From Pyrocephalus nanus (taxonomy: Eukaryota; Chordata; Aves; Passeriformes; Tyrannidae), in assembly GCA_038380795.1 (NCBI GenBank), contig CM076261.1:39023866-39087865 (forward strand): 64,000 nucleotides of DNA. Reading direction: 5' to 3'. A program made the translations under genes and the position numbers. Under the pieces are notes generated by a model that saw nothing but the letters and a program-made list of their open reading frames with translations, was not told the origin of the DNA and did no database searches. Of the stretch, positions 44,201-56,900 are shown piece after piece (position 1 is the first letter of the stretch; each line of letters opens with the position of its first letter).

Positions 44201-47200
44201 CCAGAGAAATCCTACTTCACTCTGGCCCAGGCTGTAAACTGAAATATGTGTTTCCCGTGCCGCGGCTCAAGCTTCCCAGGAAAACTTCAACTACATCCAA
44301 AGTAGTAACTGAGCACAAGCATCACAGACTAAGATCAGGCTTACTGTGGGAACGGCTGGATGCTGGCAGAGAGACTGCCTGCCGTAGGAGGGGAGGACAG
44401 CCAAGCCAAACAACTGCCGTCTGGTCCCATGTCCTCCTCCTCCTCCTCCTCCTTGTGAGCAGCAGCCCTCCCACTGCTCACCATGAGGCCGGGATTGGGG
44501 TGTTCTGATCATCAGCCCCACTAGCCAAGAGGCGAAGGACCCCTTCCATGCCTGGCTATGCCAGGACTTTGGGATCCAACTTACCCCAGCAATGCATGCA
44601 TGATGCTCAAGTGCACCTGACTGCATGCACTATAAATCACTTTCACTTTCCTACTTGAGCCCTGGGAATTTGCACACAAAAAGCCCCATTAGCCTCAATC
44701 AAAGGATATTTAGATTGCTGGTGTTAAATAACCAGAAGAAGACAGTCAAGCTGTGAGTAGAACAAATTTCCCACTTAAAAGTGAAACGTATCCTGATGTC
44801 ATAGGATTTTTTCCCTAACCTGTTTGTAACAGCTGTACTGCTTTGTTTGCTGGGTTTTCACAAGAATGTTGGAAATTGAACATCTGTAATAACAGAAAAT
44901 TGAATTTCAGGAAAGGTAAAATGTCATGCCATTTTTTTCAGTTTTAAATATTTTTAAGGAAGGTGTTCAGCGTTATTTATAGGTACATTATTTCACCATC
45001 ACCAAATTAATTGAATTTGGTTTATGCTGCTAATAATATTAACCAACCAGATGATAATGGCAGTAGAGCTGCAAATAGAACCACTTCTCTACAAATCCTC
45101 ACCTTCTTTGTGGTTTAAGATACCAGGCCATCTGTGGTAAAGACTAGGTCTACTTAATTACCTTCAACTAACTCCTGATTTATTGAAGCTCAATCAAGGT
45201 TCAGCTTGCCCCTTACTTTATATGCTGGGCTGTTTGAACCATTAGTCTGTAACCCTCCTGGTTTAAACGGGCTGGGAGGTTTCATTGTAGGAGAGAAAAG
45301 AGAGGCCAAGTGGAGCAAGCACAGGTAGAAATATATTCTTGACATGCATTTGTCTTCTGGCATGTACCTGTGCTTTACATATGTCAGTCACAGGGGAAAT
45401 TCATAAGTTCTTGTGTGAAAGCTCAGAAGTATCAGTATGCAAATAGAGAAGTGTGACTAAGAAGTCTCACTAATCCCAGTATTTCACATGAAAAGCACCA
45501 ATACTCTCAGTGCAAATGTGGTGTGCTGTGTATGCTCTATCAAGCCAAGCATATGTTTGGGGTGTATGGCTGCATCAAATCTAAGCTATGGGGAGCACTT
45601 TTCCTTAATTAAACAATGCTTAAATTAGTTGTTCCTTGGGATTTCCTACTGAATTAAATCTTATGGTGTAAAAGGGACTTTCAGCTTTCAACATGAATCA
45701 GAGTTGCCTCTGAGACATTTGCTGTCAGAAAAAGATACTCAAATGCACACAGTGCTCAGGAGGAAATAAGCTGGGGAAAACATCCTAGGAAAAGGGATTT
45801 AGCAGCAGCAGCAAGGAGGAAGTGGGTTGGTTTGAAGCGGAATTTTCTCACCTTTTTCCATTTGCAGAGCTGAGACTAGCTAATTTTTACCTCCCACTAG
45901 GGGGCTGGGAGACCCCTGAGCAGCAAACCCAGAGGTGCCCAGGAGCCCAAAGTCCATCTGAAAACAACTGTGGGGTGACAAGCTTTGCAGGTGTGTTCAG
46001 AGTGGTTCTCTCCCATGCTGCGGACCTGTATGTCTGGGTGCATGGTGGCGCCACCAGGACTATGGAGGAGGGTTTGGGTCTGGAAGCAGGAGGGAAAGGA
46101 GAGAGCTGGCAGGTGGGGAGATGTTCAGCCAAGAAAGATGAGAGAAGGGATTCATAATAAAGTGCAGTAAGAAACGTGCTGGATTTCAGAGACCGACAGA
46201 TGCTGTCAATAAACCTGTGTGTTTTAGAGAGAAAAGGAATGAAAATCTATTTTGAAGACCCTAAAAAAAAAAAATCTTTTGCAGCAAAGCTGTATTTAAT
46301 TTGGTTATAATCTGCTGAACTGAGATATATTTCAACTTGTCTGAAGACTCCCAAGCATGGCTCATAGAGGAAACCTGATCACTTTTGGCAGAGGGAAGAA
46401 AAACTCTCTGTTAGAACTCAGTTCTCTCAGCTGGCATGTCAATTGCTAGAGATCAATGAAAACCAGAGGATAAATAAAAGCAGATTTTGAAAATGAACAA
46501 ATAGACATTCAGGCACCAAAGTTTTTTTTCTATGTCTCTTATTTTTCTGCCTTGGAGAAAATTAAATTGAAATGTATTTTGTTGAGAAGCCCATATCTTA
46601 TTTGGAAGATTGATAAACAAGCGACTAATGTTGTATAGGTCTTAGACTTGCTGCCCCATCAGACTTTTTAGTTTGTGGACACTTAAACGTGGCGTGTCTT
46701 TCAAGGCGGGACACAGTGTTCTGCTTTAAATGGGAGTACATGGCCCAGTTTTTAACCACATAGCAGGAATTAGGTGGGAATAAAATTACCAAGCAGCATG
46801 CTGATGATTTTATAAAAGCTTAACTGTATTTTGCCGTAGTATTTCTAAGGGAAGAGAGACTTGGTATTTCTAAGGGTAAAGAGAGAATAAACAGTATGTT
46901 TGTATTTAATAACAGAGATATGGGGTTGAGAGTGCCCCATGCAGGCATAGCTATTATTGCTCCCAGGATCTTATGCAATATAGAAGCATCCATGATTAGT
47001 GACCTTGCACACACTTTCTTGTGTGCCTTCTTTGCTTTAGATTCAAATATACTGGAAGAGCTTTTATTTCCATCCCCTGCAATATTATTGCCATATGTTG
47101 TCCATCTTCCATCTCTAACTGTTCCCCCTTGGCCTTCCTCTGATTTAGATTCTGGGCTTCTTTCTCCCTCTCTGCATTTTCCTGTGCCCATGCTCTGAGT

Positions 47201-48418
47201 AACACCATCCCTGTCCCCACCAAAAAGAACAGCCCCTTGAGCTGGTCCTGACTAGTCATTGCTGCTGTCTTCACTTTTTGAACAGGTAAGGAAATGAATA
47301 ATACCAGGTTTTCTCTGACACCGCTTTTCCTGCTTTAATGGAGTTTACTGAAGGTGTGCACAAGGCTATTTCATTAACTGCTTTCACTAGCTACCTCAAA
47401 GAACTGTGCTTTTTTATGGTGTTGATAAAAAGAAAAGAAAAGGTCTAAGCCACCAGGGTACTGAGACCAGGACATTTGCACACAGATCAATATAATTTCA
47501 TTGGTTCCATGTATTTCCCCGTTTATTGTCCACTCCATCTGGCTTAATATCTGTGCTGTGAACTCTCCATCCTTTCTTTGTGGATTTGTGCTGAGTACAA
47601 TGGGATCCACATCCTCGACTGAGATGCACAAGGCTTCCTATAATTAAATATTTAAGAAGAGGAAGAGTAGTTGAAATTTCTCCATTACCAACTCTTGTTA
47701 GAGCTGGAGTAAGACTTTAATATAGAATTCAAAAAGGGAAGTCTTTTATTCATCGGTTATTCCTGTGCTTTTTGTATATAAACATAAGCTTTACAGTGAG
47801 TGGTTTATAATCCAGGTAGGTTTAAATCTTTATTTTCTTTAGAGCAACAGCAAAGCAAGAGAAAATATGAGCAATGTGGAAAGGTGGAATCTGTTTCTGT
47901 CACACACTCTATTTGCACTAAAGCCTGTGTGATAGCTATTATGCAGTGCTCAAACATCCTTCCTGGCTGTAAAAGTGAGAGAGCAGGATGCCTTGCAGAA
48001 GAGGTCTCTCCTTCTATCGATATTACTTTCTTTTCTTTCTTTCCTGAGACCAGCACCACTAAAGTCCTTCGATATTAGCAGAAAGATGTAAAGCAAGGGG
48101 GAAATGAGGTTGGGTGAAACAAAGGCTTGATTTACTGAAGTGTCATGATAGAAGAGAAGTCATGTTTTTCTCTAGTTAAAACAAAGAATCTTATCAAGAC
48201 TCTCTCTTTAATTTCCCCATAATATTTGAAGCAGCTTCCTAGTATTTAATGAGCTGCAGAACACAATGACAGCTATAATTTGGCTAGTTGGGAGCAACAG
48301 GCAAGGATTCTTCCTCACAAGCAGGAAAAACTCCACTCATTTCTCTTAATAGTTAGCTGGCAAGTTTGGATTTTCTTATCAGTATGACCTAGTGAAGTAT
48401 TCCCTAGCCACGTCAATG
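41250..48418. other. Intergenic, no gene seen
   Basis: About 7 kb of unique, mostly AT-leaning sequence. A (TCC)7 run lies at 44432-44452. Open frames here (for example 44032-44508 on + and 46820-47191 on -) have no recognisable domain and no convincing exon borders. Confidence 0.6.
44432..44452 (+). repeat. (TCC)7 trinucleotide repeat
   Basis: Seven TCC units in a locally GC-richer segment. Confidence 0.9.
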
Positions 48419-48530
48419 CCTGTTCAATCCAGACAGAGGAGCAAGAAATCTCCACCAGTATTGCCTGAGGGGTGACCAGCCATCTCTGCCAACATGCCCA
48501 TGCTCCTCCAAGACAAATGGGGAACCACTG
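48419..48530 (-). repeat. Diverged dispersed repeat, copy A
   Basis: On the - strand, GGCAGAGATGGCTGGTCACC and the flanking 100 bp align by eye with the sequence at 50130-50250 (GGCAAGGATGGATGGCCACC), including a shared CTTGG-like upstream stretch and a downstream ACTGGTGNAGA core. The family is not recognised. Confidence 0.4.
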
Positions 48531-48770
48531 ATAGGACCCACTATGGCTGAGAGCTCAGTGGCAGCAGCCTCTCCCCTCTCCCACTTGCACTCCTTCCACC
48601 AGTCCCTGGTGAGCAGTAGGAACTGGACATGCTTGGGGTGGCTGTTCCTCTGCCCTTCCCTGCACAGCATTGCTCTCAAGGCCACTTGGAGGTGCAGATG
48701 CCGCATTGGTGATGGCACAGGACATGTGGAAGTGGTCCTGCAGCTCCTCGAGTGCAGGAACCTCAGAGGC

Positions 48771-48808
48771 ACCTCCTCACACTTCCTCACACCTCCTCAC
48801 ACCTTCAC
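48771..48808 (+). repeat. 10-bp tandem repeat (ACCTCCTCAC)n
   Basis: Nearly four units of a 10-bp repeat with one substitution. Confidence 0.85.
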
Positions 48809-48914
48809 AGTTGCTCCAAGAATGTGAGCAAGTGCCAACCCAAGCCCCTGTGACAAGCCAGCTCCGAGGACAATGTGTCAGGGAGCAAAAGTTTCTGGGA
48901 AATGCTTCCACATG

Positions 48915-49400
48915 CAAATGAGCACTGTGACATTGGCCACTGCCAAGGCCTCAGGTTCCATGGCCCCTCCTGCCAAGCTGCTTTCCAGATGGAAAGCATA
49001 TGCTGATGCCTGGGCTTGTTTCTTCCCACATATAGCGCCTGGCATTTCATGCACTTGACAAGGTTCCTGTCACCTCATTTCTCCAGCCTGTCAAGGAGGG
49101 CAGGAGAACCCTCTGGATTACCTCTGGATTATCATTCATTGCTCCTTCTGGTTTGGTGTTGTCAAAAAAACTTGCTGAGAGCCCACTCTGCCCCAACATC
49201 CAGATCATTAAGAAAAGTCTTCAACGGTACTGGGACCAGGACTGTTTCCTGGGCTACTCCACTAGTTAGTGGCCTCCAACTAAATGACTTTGCCCTGATA
49301 ATCACCACCCTCTGGGCCCAGGCATTCAGCCCATTTCCAGTTCTCCTCATTCGCTGCTCCTCCTGCCCATCCCTCAGCCTTATTTCCCAGTTCCTTAGGG
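48915..49400 (-). mobile_element. CR1 LINE fragment, reverse-transcriptase core
   Basis: On the - strand the translation contains NAWAQRVVI, then SWRPLTSGVAQETVLVPV, LKTFLNDLDVGAEWALSKF and, after a frameshift, KCQALYVGRNKPRHQHML and MSQCSFA. These match CR1 ORF2 segments GRAQRVVV, WRPVTSGVPQGSVLGP, LFNIFINDLD, CTLSKFADDTK, KCKVLHLGRNNPRHQY and MSQQCALA. The catalytic ADD region is disrupted, so the copy is dead. Confidence 0.8.
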
Positions 49401-50129
49401 ATCATCCCCCTGTTTCGTCTTTTGATAGTACTAGGTCACCTTAAAAGGAGGTTCAAAGTTCTTCACCATCCTTGGGCAGCACACAAAATCCTGCTACTAC
49501 TTTGGGAAGTAGAAGTAGAGGAAAAAGAGCAAAAGAAGATGCTTTTTAAAGCAGAACCTCTGGGGTCATAGGGAAATGCCAACATCAGATCCCATCAAAT
49601 ACTACTGGAAATGGACCCATCAGGACTCCTTGGCTTATAACCAACCTCAAAAATATCTCTGAGATTTTTCTTTAGATACTTTGCTTTTTTTCCAATCCAA
49701 AACTAAGCACCTATAGACTTGGAGGACTAATCCATTTGAAAGACCATACTCTACAAGCTGTCCCCTTCCATCTTCCAACACTGGAAAGCATAGGCTGCTT
49801 TCCCCAAAGCAGAAAGAGAGTGAAAAAGCTCTGAAGAGTATTCTCTGAAGGTTGCTGCACCCTTACACACACACATTACCTGGCAATTCTCTCATTTCAT
49901 CACCAAAACATAGAATAACGCACAAGTGGAAGGTAGACTTGACATTTACTTTAAAGAAATGCAACAGACAGGTGTTTTAAAATGCTTGCTTTGAACATGA
50001 CAGCAACAGAACTACCACGGTTTTCAAAGGTGAAGTTACAAACTAGACAAACACAAGTCAAAAAAAGGAAGGACTGACAGGCTATGCAAATGGTGTTTCC
50101 TCCCATCTGTCTGATGTGGAGGATCTACT
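49401..50129. other. Intergenic, no gene seen
   Basis: Unique sequence, possibly with the 5' remnant of the adjacent CR1 to about 49440. No gene is recognised. Confidence 0.55.
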
Positions 50130-50250
50130 TTTGCCCTACGGGACATGTCCCATCCACATAGGCTAGCAAGCAGTCTCCTGCACCAGTTCTTCCTGATGGG
50201 TGGCCATCCATCCTTGCCAGTCTGCCTGTGGTCTGCCAAGGCAGATGGGA
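50130..50250 (-). repeat. Diverged dispersed repeat, copy B
   Basis: This is the second copy of the unrecognised repeat at 48419-48530, in the same orientation, with identity estimated by eye at roughly two thirds. Confidence 0.4.
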
Positions 50251-53240
50251 TTATTAGTTGTTTAACAAGCAGATAAAATACAACAGGTACTACAAAAATG
50301 GTCTCACTATAGTCAAAGAAGGGTTTCTCTACTCATGTCACCTAACAAATAAAATGTACTGTATGTATAGCCTGTCTGCAGTTGAGCAAGTGTTGATTTC
50401 AGGGAGATCCATACCTATAAACTGCGCTATAAATTTGCGTAGGTACAAATTCAGGAAGTCATCCCACAGTGTCAGTGACACCTTACCAAGTTTGTGGCTT
50501 GACACAAATCAAATTATCTGGAGAGAATTAGAATGGGAAGAAGTTCTTCCCTCTCTCCTAACAAAAGTGAGGAAGCAATCAGCCCCCCCTTCCTCCACCT
50601 GAGTCTGGGAAGATGAGCTTCATTCCTCTATCTCAACAGCTTCAGAGACAAAAGAATCTCATGGAGAGGAATAGAAAGGAGAGCAGCAGAAAGCACCACC
50701 ACAGAGAAGCCGATAATGAATAACTAAAAGAGTTTTCTTATGTTGCTCTACCCAGCAGCATAAAGGAAGACTAACTGAAAAAGTAGAAATCATTTAAGGA
50801 AAAAAGTGTATAGATTGCCTTTTCATCAGCCTTCAGGTGATTTTTAACATACTCACACATACCCCACCTCCCCATATTTTCTCCTCTCTGTGATCAGAAG
50901 CCCTGGCAAGTCCCTTCAGCATCCCAAAACTCTGCAAGAAAGTCCATAAACTGGAGTTTTTGAGCAGACACACTCCTTCCAGATCTATACATCCACCAGT
51001 CACCACAGACTGGCCAGTGCTCTGTCCCACCAGATGGGAATGATATAGTGTCACATGATGGCACTGACATATTTTCTGTCTCTGGCTCCTCCAGTGAGGG
51101 AAATAAGTGCCTTGGGCTCAGCTCCCCAGGGCACTGCTCATCACTTTTACCATTAATCCTGTAACAGCTGTTTCTGCACCATGGCCATGAGAATCAGCTC
51201 AGCATCACCACTGCACACGGCCAGGTGCTCGAAGTGCTCATCAGAGCTAGACATGCAAATTATTGAAACCACCACCGCTGCCACCAAAGTGCTGTACAGA
51301 AATTCTTGTTTTCAATACGACAGTGACTGAAGCATCACAAGTAAGATCAGACTATCCTGAAGAGTGATTTTCACAAAACACCTCCCTTTCAAAACTAAGA
51401 CAACACTGAAAATAAAGATTGAGTAGTTCAAAGTACCTGATGATACTTTAGGGGATGAGGTCTCAGCCAAATCAATTGCTGGTTTAAGCAAGCTCAAATG
51501 TGATATCTAATTACTATTAGGGGGATGTCTGCTTGGTGGTCTCTGCGAAAAAAAAAAATGTTTTGAACTTAAAGAGATTCCCACTGTACAGCCAGCAACA
51601 GCTCTAAAGCAACTATCACTGACCCAAGCCTGCAGATTTTACTCTGGGCTTAGAAAACATCTTAGGTGTATTTCCACAAGAGTTGAAGCTGGTCCAAGTC
51701 AGAGCTGGCACAAGCACAGTTCCAGCCAGGCATTTGCTTTGCCCCGATACAATGTTTGTCTCATGGTGAGACAATTCAAAGAGCAAACCAGAAAATTAAC
51801 AGACACAAAACTGAAATTATCAGATCGGGGAAAAAAAAAAAAAAATCCAGTAACATTTTGCTGACACAACTGCCTGAACCAATTTGCGCTGGGATCAGGA
51901 AAACACCAGCAGCTGACGCCGTTGTCCTGCACCCTTACACAGTGATGTACACGGATGGGTTAGACATAGGAGCGGAGCTCAGGCCTCTCTCCTGAGCGCT
52001 GGAAAGCAACTGGCAGCTTTTGCTGTCCTGTGCTTTCTTTGTGACCTTCTTTTCCTGCATGGCCTTTCGATCTTGTCTCCGTCAGTGTGGCTGAAACCTG
52101 GCTCTTCTGCGTTTTTCTTTTTTTAACTCTTCTCTGTAACTGACTCCTGGAACTGATGCAACACACTTTCCTGTCAGCTACACTTTTGCCTCTGGTGAGG
52201 TCTGGGATTTGGAAGTTTGAAAGACTTTTCACAGTTCTATAGAACAGCATGAGGCTAAAAGGCAGTATTTCCCACAAAAAGCATACATGCCCATTATACC
52301 TATAGAATAAACAGTATCCAGAATTTGGTAGTTTTATGGACTTTCCAGGAGGACAGGGGTGCTGATATACAGAATGATGATCCAAAGGATGAGGCAGAGT
52401 CTATTTCTTCCAACAGTTCTTACTTTATTAGCTGTTCCTTGATGACACCTATGCTGGTCGTCTTTATGGGCTTCTTGGCACAGAAAGCCATATCCATAAA
52501 AGCAAACAGTATCCAATATTTACACTGTGGGTGTATATGCAAGCTCTACTTGAGATTATACTGCCTGTATTCCGAGTCTCATTTATACAACAGCAATTCT
52601 GCACCCTTATAGTCATGTAAATGGGCTCTAAAGGAGACACAAGTATAATTTGTAGCTAGACTCGGGACACGAATACCCTCCCACCATTTGGAAATGTGTT
52701 ATTAAGCTGCATTAGATTTTGAAACAATTTTTATGCAGCAGAACAAAATTGTGTTGAGGCATCTATTACAAGATTAAAAAAATCCCAATGTTTGTTTCTG
52801 TTTGTGTCCTGGTCAGCAGTAAGAAGGTAATGCTCTAGTTTTCAGACACCATCAAGAATTTCATCATGACCGGTGTATCCCTACAAATCATTTCAGCTTT
52901 GACAAAGCAACATTTTTCAATGCAAATTCAGTTTGTTGGATGTTCTCCTCAGTTCCAACCATCTTACTTCCATTTTAAGCTCTTTTTTTTATATGGCTAC
53001 AGTGCAGTAAAATGGATCTTCTCGTTGAGTGTTGACAGGGTTAGGCAATGCTGGTTAGGAATAAAGAATTCCTAACATAATGTTCTGCTTCTGCTGCTCC
53101 CTTTATGCCACAATTTGATAGAGGATTTATTGCAAATAATGTTGTTTATGAAAAGCAATACTTTTCAGTTCTGATTTCATTCACTAATTCACACTGAATG
53201 CAATGCAAGATAATTTTCCAAACTTTGCCTTTTTTCTTCC
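50251..53240. other. Intergenic, no gene seen
   Basis: Unique sequence of about 3 kb. One open frame at 52325-52612 on + has an acidic/serine stretch followed by a hydrophobic segment; this is treated as a weak observation only. No RNA gene or mobile element is recognised. Confidence 0.55.
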
Positions 53241-53259
53241 TTTTTTTTTTTTTTTTTTT
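53241..53259 (+). repeat. (T)19 homopolymer
   Basis: A pure T-run. Confidence 0.9.
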
Positions 53260-53844
53260 GTTAAAGTCAAAAGTTCTGACTGTTCTGATGATATTTAAAA
53301 GAGCAGATACCGCTTAGGGATAAATCAGCCTACTTGAGTGCCTAAGTGCACTGTCTCACATTATTTTATTGGCAAAGTTCCTAACCTGCAGGAGTTTTAA
53401 TCTGCAATTAACTGCACACTGTGGACCAATTCTGCCAGCCTTCTTGGGCTAAAGCTTAGAGGTGGCCACAGGAGAGACAAGTCAGTAGGAAGCAAGCTAT
53501 CAGATGTTGCCTATCATGTCTTACAGCTAACAAGTAAAGCACTGCTCTTCTGACAATGTCGCATGGCGGAGTAACCGTGTGTTCTTTAGACACATCATCG
53601 AGGTTTTTTAACCTGCTGGTCTTTTTACTGGAAACAAACATTTTGATGTAAGACAGAACAAGAGAACTTACAGTGCTAAAATGTGTACTGAGTCCCTTTG
53701 CAGCTGCAATGGTAGATAGTGGTTGGTCAGTGTTTGGCTAATCAGAGGCAGTGAAGTGCAGCTGTATTTCTCACTTCTGTCATTAAACACCCTCTGTTTT
53801 CACTGTGCTTTCATCTCCTGCCTGGGGAAATCTGCCTAAGTATT

Positions 53845-53960
53845 AGGTCCATTTCACAGTCAGGAGACAGGAAGACAGAGACAAGAGAGGGTTGGTGCCA
53901 CAGCCCTAGGCTTCACTTCCTTCAGAGTATGCATGCCCCTCTGAGGCACCAGCTTCACCT
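53845..53960 (-). repeat. Possible MIR-like SINE relic
   Basis: TCCATTTCACAGTCAGGAGA followed by AAGACAGAGACAAGAGAGG recalls the antisense MIR core (CCATTTTACAGATGAGGAAA then CTGAGGCACAGAGAGG). The match is weak and the following CAAGGTCACAC part is not preserved. Confidence 0.25.
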
Positions 53961-56900
53961 CCCCCTGCGTCTCCAGGGCTATGGATTTTACTTTAACTCT
54001 CAAACATTTTACAAGGCTTCCAAATAGCCATTCCCACTCCTAAGTGTGATTCCAGTTCACATTCTTCTTCCTTAATCTCTGTTCACTAATAAAGACCCCT
54101 TCCTCTGGAAACATACTAATTTCCCCATTCTTGTCCTCTCCAATTGCTCCCTGCAGCCATCAGTCCTGAAAATGGAATTGCCGAAGAGACTGAATCCACT
54201 GGGAATGAATTCCTAAATGATGAGGCTTAAGCATGTTTGTTTCAATTTCTATACCTTGAAAAAGAACACAGTCATTTCCCACTGGTCTCCCAGGAGAAGG
54301 TTAAGATTAAGAAAACAATGTTTGAGAAGCACTTTGCAGATGGCAAAAGAAGTCCAAGCATTTCCACAGATCTAGTGAGAGGACATATTATTTTATTTTT
54401 TTCTCTCTCATGGTTGCAAACTTATTTAAAAGGAAAAGAGATGTTCATTTTTTTTTTGACACTTGCTGTTTGAAATTCATGTCTCTGTCACATTCTTTTG
54501 GCTTTTCTCTCGTGCTCATTACTATGCTCTCTAAGTGTTTAAAAAACATGAGCTCTTAGGACAGCAGAATTTTTAAATTAGTCAGAGTGTGATGTTCAGA
54601 GGAACTGAGGGATCTGGGAACCCCTTAGAATTCATTAGATGCCAGATTTAAACCATATATCCAAACTAGATGTTCGTATTTCAAGATTATTTTCTTAACA
54701 TATTTAAACAGAGTGTTCAGGACTGAAGAAGGGCAATCCCTGGAGACTGTTTAAAACAGGAAAGGTAGAAAAAGAAAGAATTGGGCAAAATTATCTTGCT
54801 ACTGGCTTCTGACACTGTTTAGTAGTTAAATGGGTAAAAAATTAAACTCTCAAAATTATTTAAAATGCATGCATAAAGCATCTCTTCCCAAGGGGCTGGA
54901 GTGCCCTTTTAGGCATCCCACAGAAGACTGCAATAGTAACTTATTTGATTTAACTGATTTTGCCGCCTTTTCTCTGAGAGGTGATAAAGCAAGATGTTAA
55001 GAGAAATAAGAGTGCTGCAGTGTGGACTGTGTGCTCACAAGATTTTCCAGTTTGAGCCTTCTATCATCAGGCTTTCTCATCATCTTCAGGCAAACTCAAG
55101 ACATTATGGTCTGCTATGCTTTCAGTGTCTCAAAGTACATCACCCATATTAAAGATATAGAAAGCAACATGTCCCTAAGAGAGGATTTCTTAATTCTTTA
55201 TTGTGCATCTTATTACTTTCTGGAGGCCTTGATCAATGCTTTGGCCACTGCACAAATACATAGGAAGGCTCTGTCATGACCATGTGAGTTTATCACCAAA
55301 ACGGATGTAGAAATATTGCATTAAAAAAACCAAACCAAACCAAAACAAAAAAACCCACTTTTGAATGGGGACCACAGGCAAACAGTAGTCCCCACTGGTC
55401 CCAAGACAGCCAGATGTGGAAATAATTATCTTCTTCCACTCATCTTGGAAGCATCTCAGGACCAATCCACATTGCCCTTGTGTCAGTCTGACTTCTAAAA
55501 GCAATGTATTTCCTTGCATCAGGCAATACTAGAACCTCTGTGGAAAAGACACTCAGCAACTTCCTTTGGTCAAAATTGCAAAAGGGAAGAGATGGCTGGA
55601 ACAGGAAGGACCAAGAGATTTGGCACAGATCACAGCAAGAACACCTCATTTGGGCTAAGAACAGACTTAGTAATGGAATTAATTTCAAAGGCCATCAAGA
55701 GACTTCTGAAGCCCATTGATATGAAATGGCAAGTATTGAGCAGTTGTGAATAAAATGGCACAGAAAGGAAAAAATGGGATAAATGAAGAAAAATATTGAA
55801 ATTGCTCAGTTGAGAAGAAGATGCTAAGAAGTTTTTTGGCAAAAAAGTTTTTAAATTTATTAATTAAACCCCACCCTATTGCCAATGATTTCTCACACAG
55901 GTGTTTTAGTTCTTCAGAGCCTACAATACTTTACAGTATTTTACACTCACCATCATGAGTATGGAAGATGCCCTGTATTCTCCACTTAGAAATTACCTCT
56001 CCTCCTTATGAAAAAGAACCACTGCTGTTCCTAAGCCTGGACATCACCAAAATAGCCAAACCACCTAACCAGAGGAGGGTCTTTTAGTGGGAGTCTGTGA
56101 AGCCCCAGAGGGTGAGGCTGGAGACTGGCTGAGCAGAGGGCATTGTAGCTTGAGGGATCCAAGCTGGTGTCCAGTGCCCATACATGCGTCAGGTACTTTC
56201 TATACCACGGTCCCCTACTTCAGGTTTGCTCAGGATTTGAGATTTTGACACCTAACACCAAATTTGATGCCTTGGACCCTTAAAAACCAGTAAAGTGGGG
56301 ATATTGATTTCAGTAGGAACCAGAGCTTATGTGGGTTTCTTGTTTCTTCTGTGGGAGATATCCACTCAACTGATTAATTGAATTACTTCTTTTTTCCGGA
56401 ATAAATTTTGTGATACTTTTCTTCATACACCCCAGATTGTAACCCATCCCACTTATATGCTATAAAGTCCTAATAAATACAGATCAGACTTAAAGAGCTT
56501 CCGCAAATGTCATTATTTCAAAGCAACCTACTCATTCTTCAGACATGGAAAGCCAGAAACACCTCCAGAATGAAACACCTACACACTGAGAGATTTCCAA
56601 TTCCTTCTTTTATTCCCAAGAGGTTGCCAAATGGAGAACTCCTGCTTTACAAGCAGGGATTCACAACTGAACTGAGTACTGGACCACCCCAAAGAGCAAA
56701 TAAGAAAACTTTCAAGGACAGTTGAACTAGGAGCACCTCAAAACAAACACACATATTGCACGAGCAGGCATGAGGAAAAGTGAAGGTTGCTTCTTTGGTC
56801 TTACTTGTTTTCACAACCTACTCCACAATAACTGAATGTCAGTGTGTAACACCTGCTACAGAAAGCACTCCTGCACTGTTTTCAGGTTTATGGATGCAAA

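Noticed and set aside
44032..44508. 158-codon open frame in intergenic DNA
   Set aside because: No domain or family resemblance. The local GC content is slightly higher, which lengthens chance frames.
46820..47191. 123-codon antisense open frame
   Set aside because: No domain, and similar frames overlap in other registers; likely chance.
51960..52385. 141-codon antisense open frame
   Set aside because: No recognisable protein family or promoter context.
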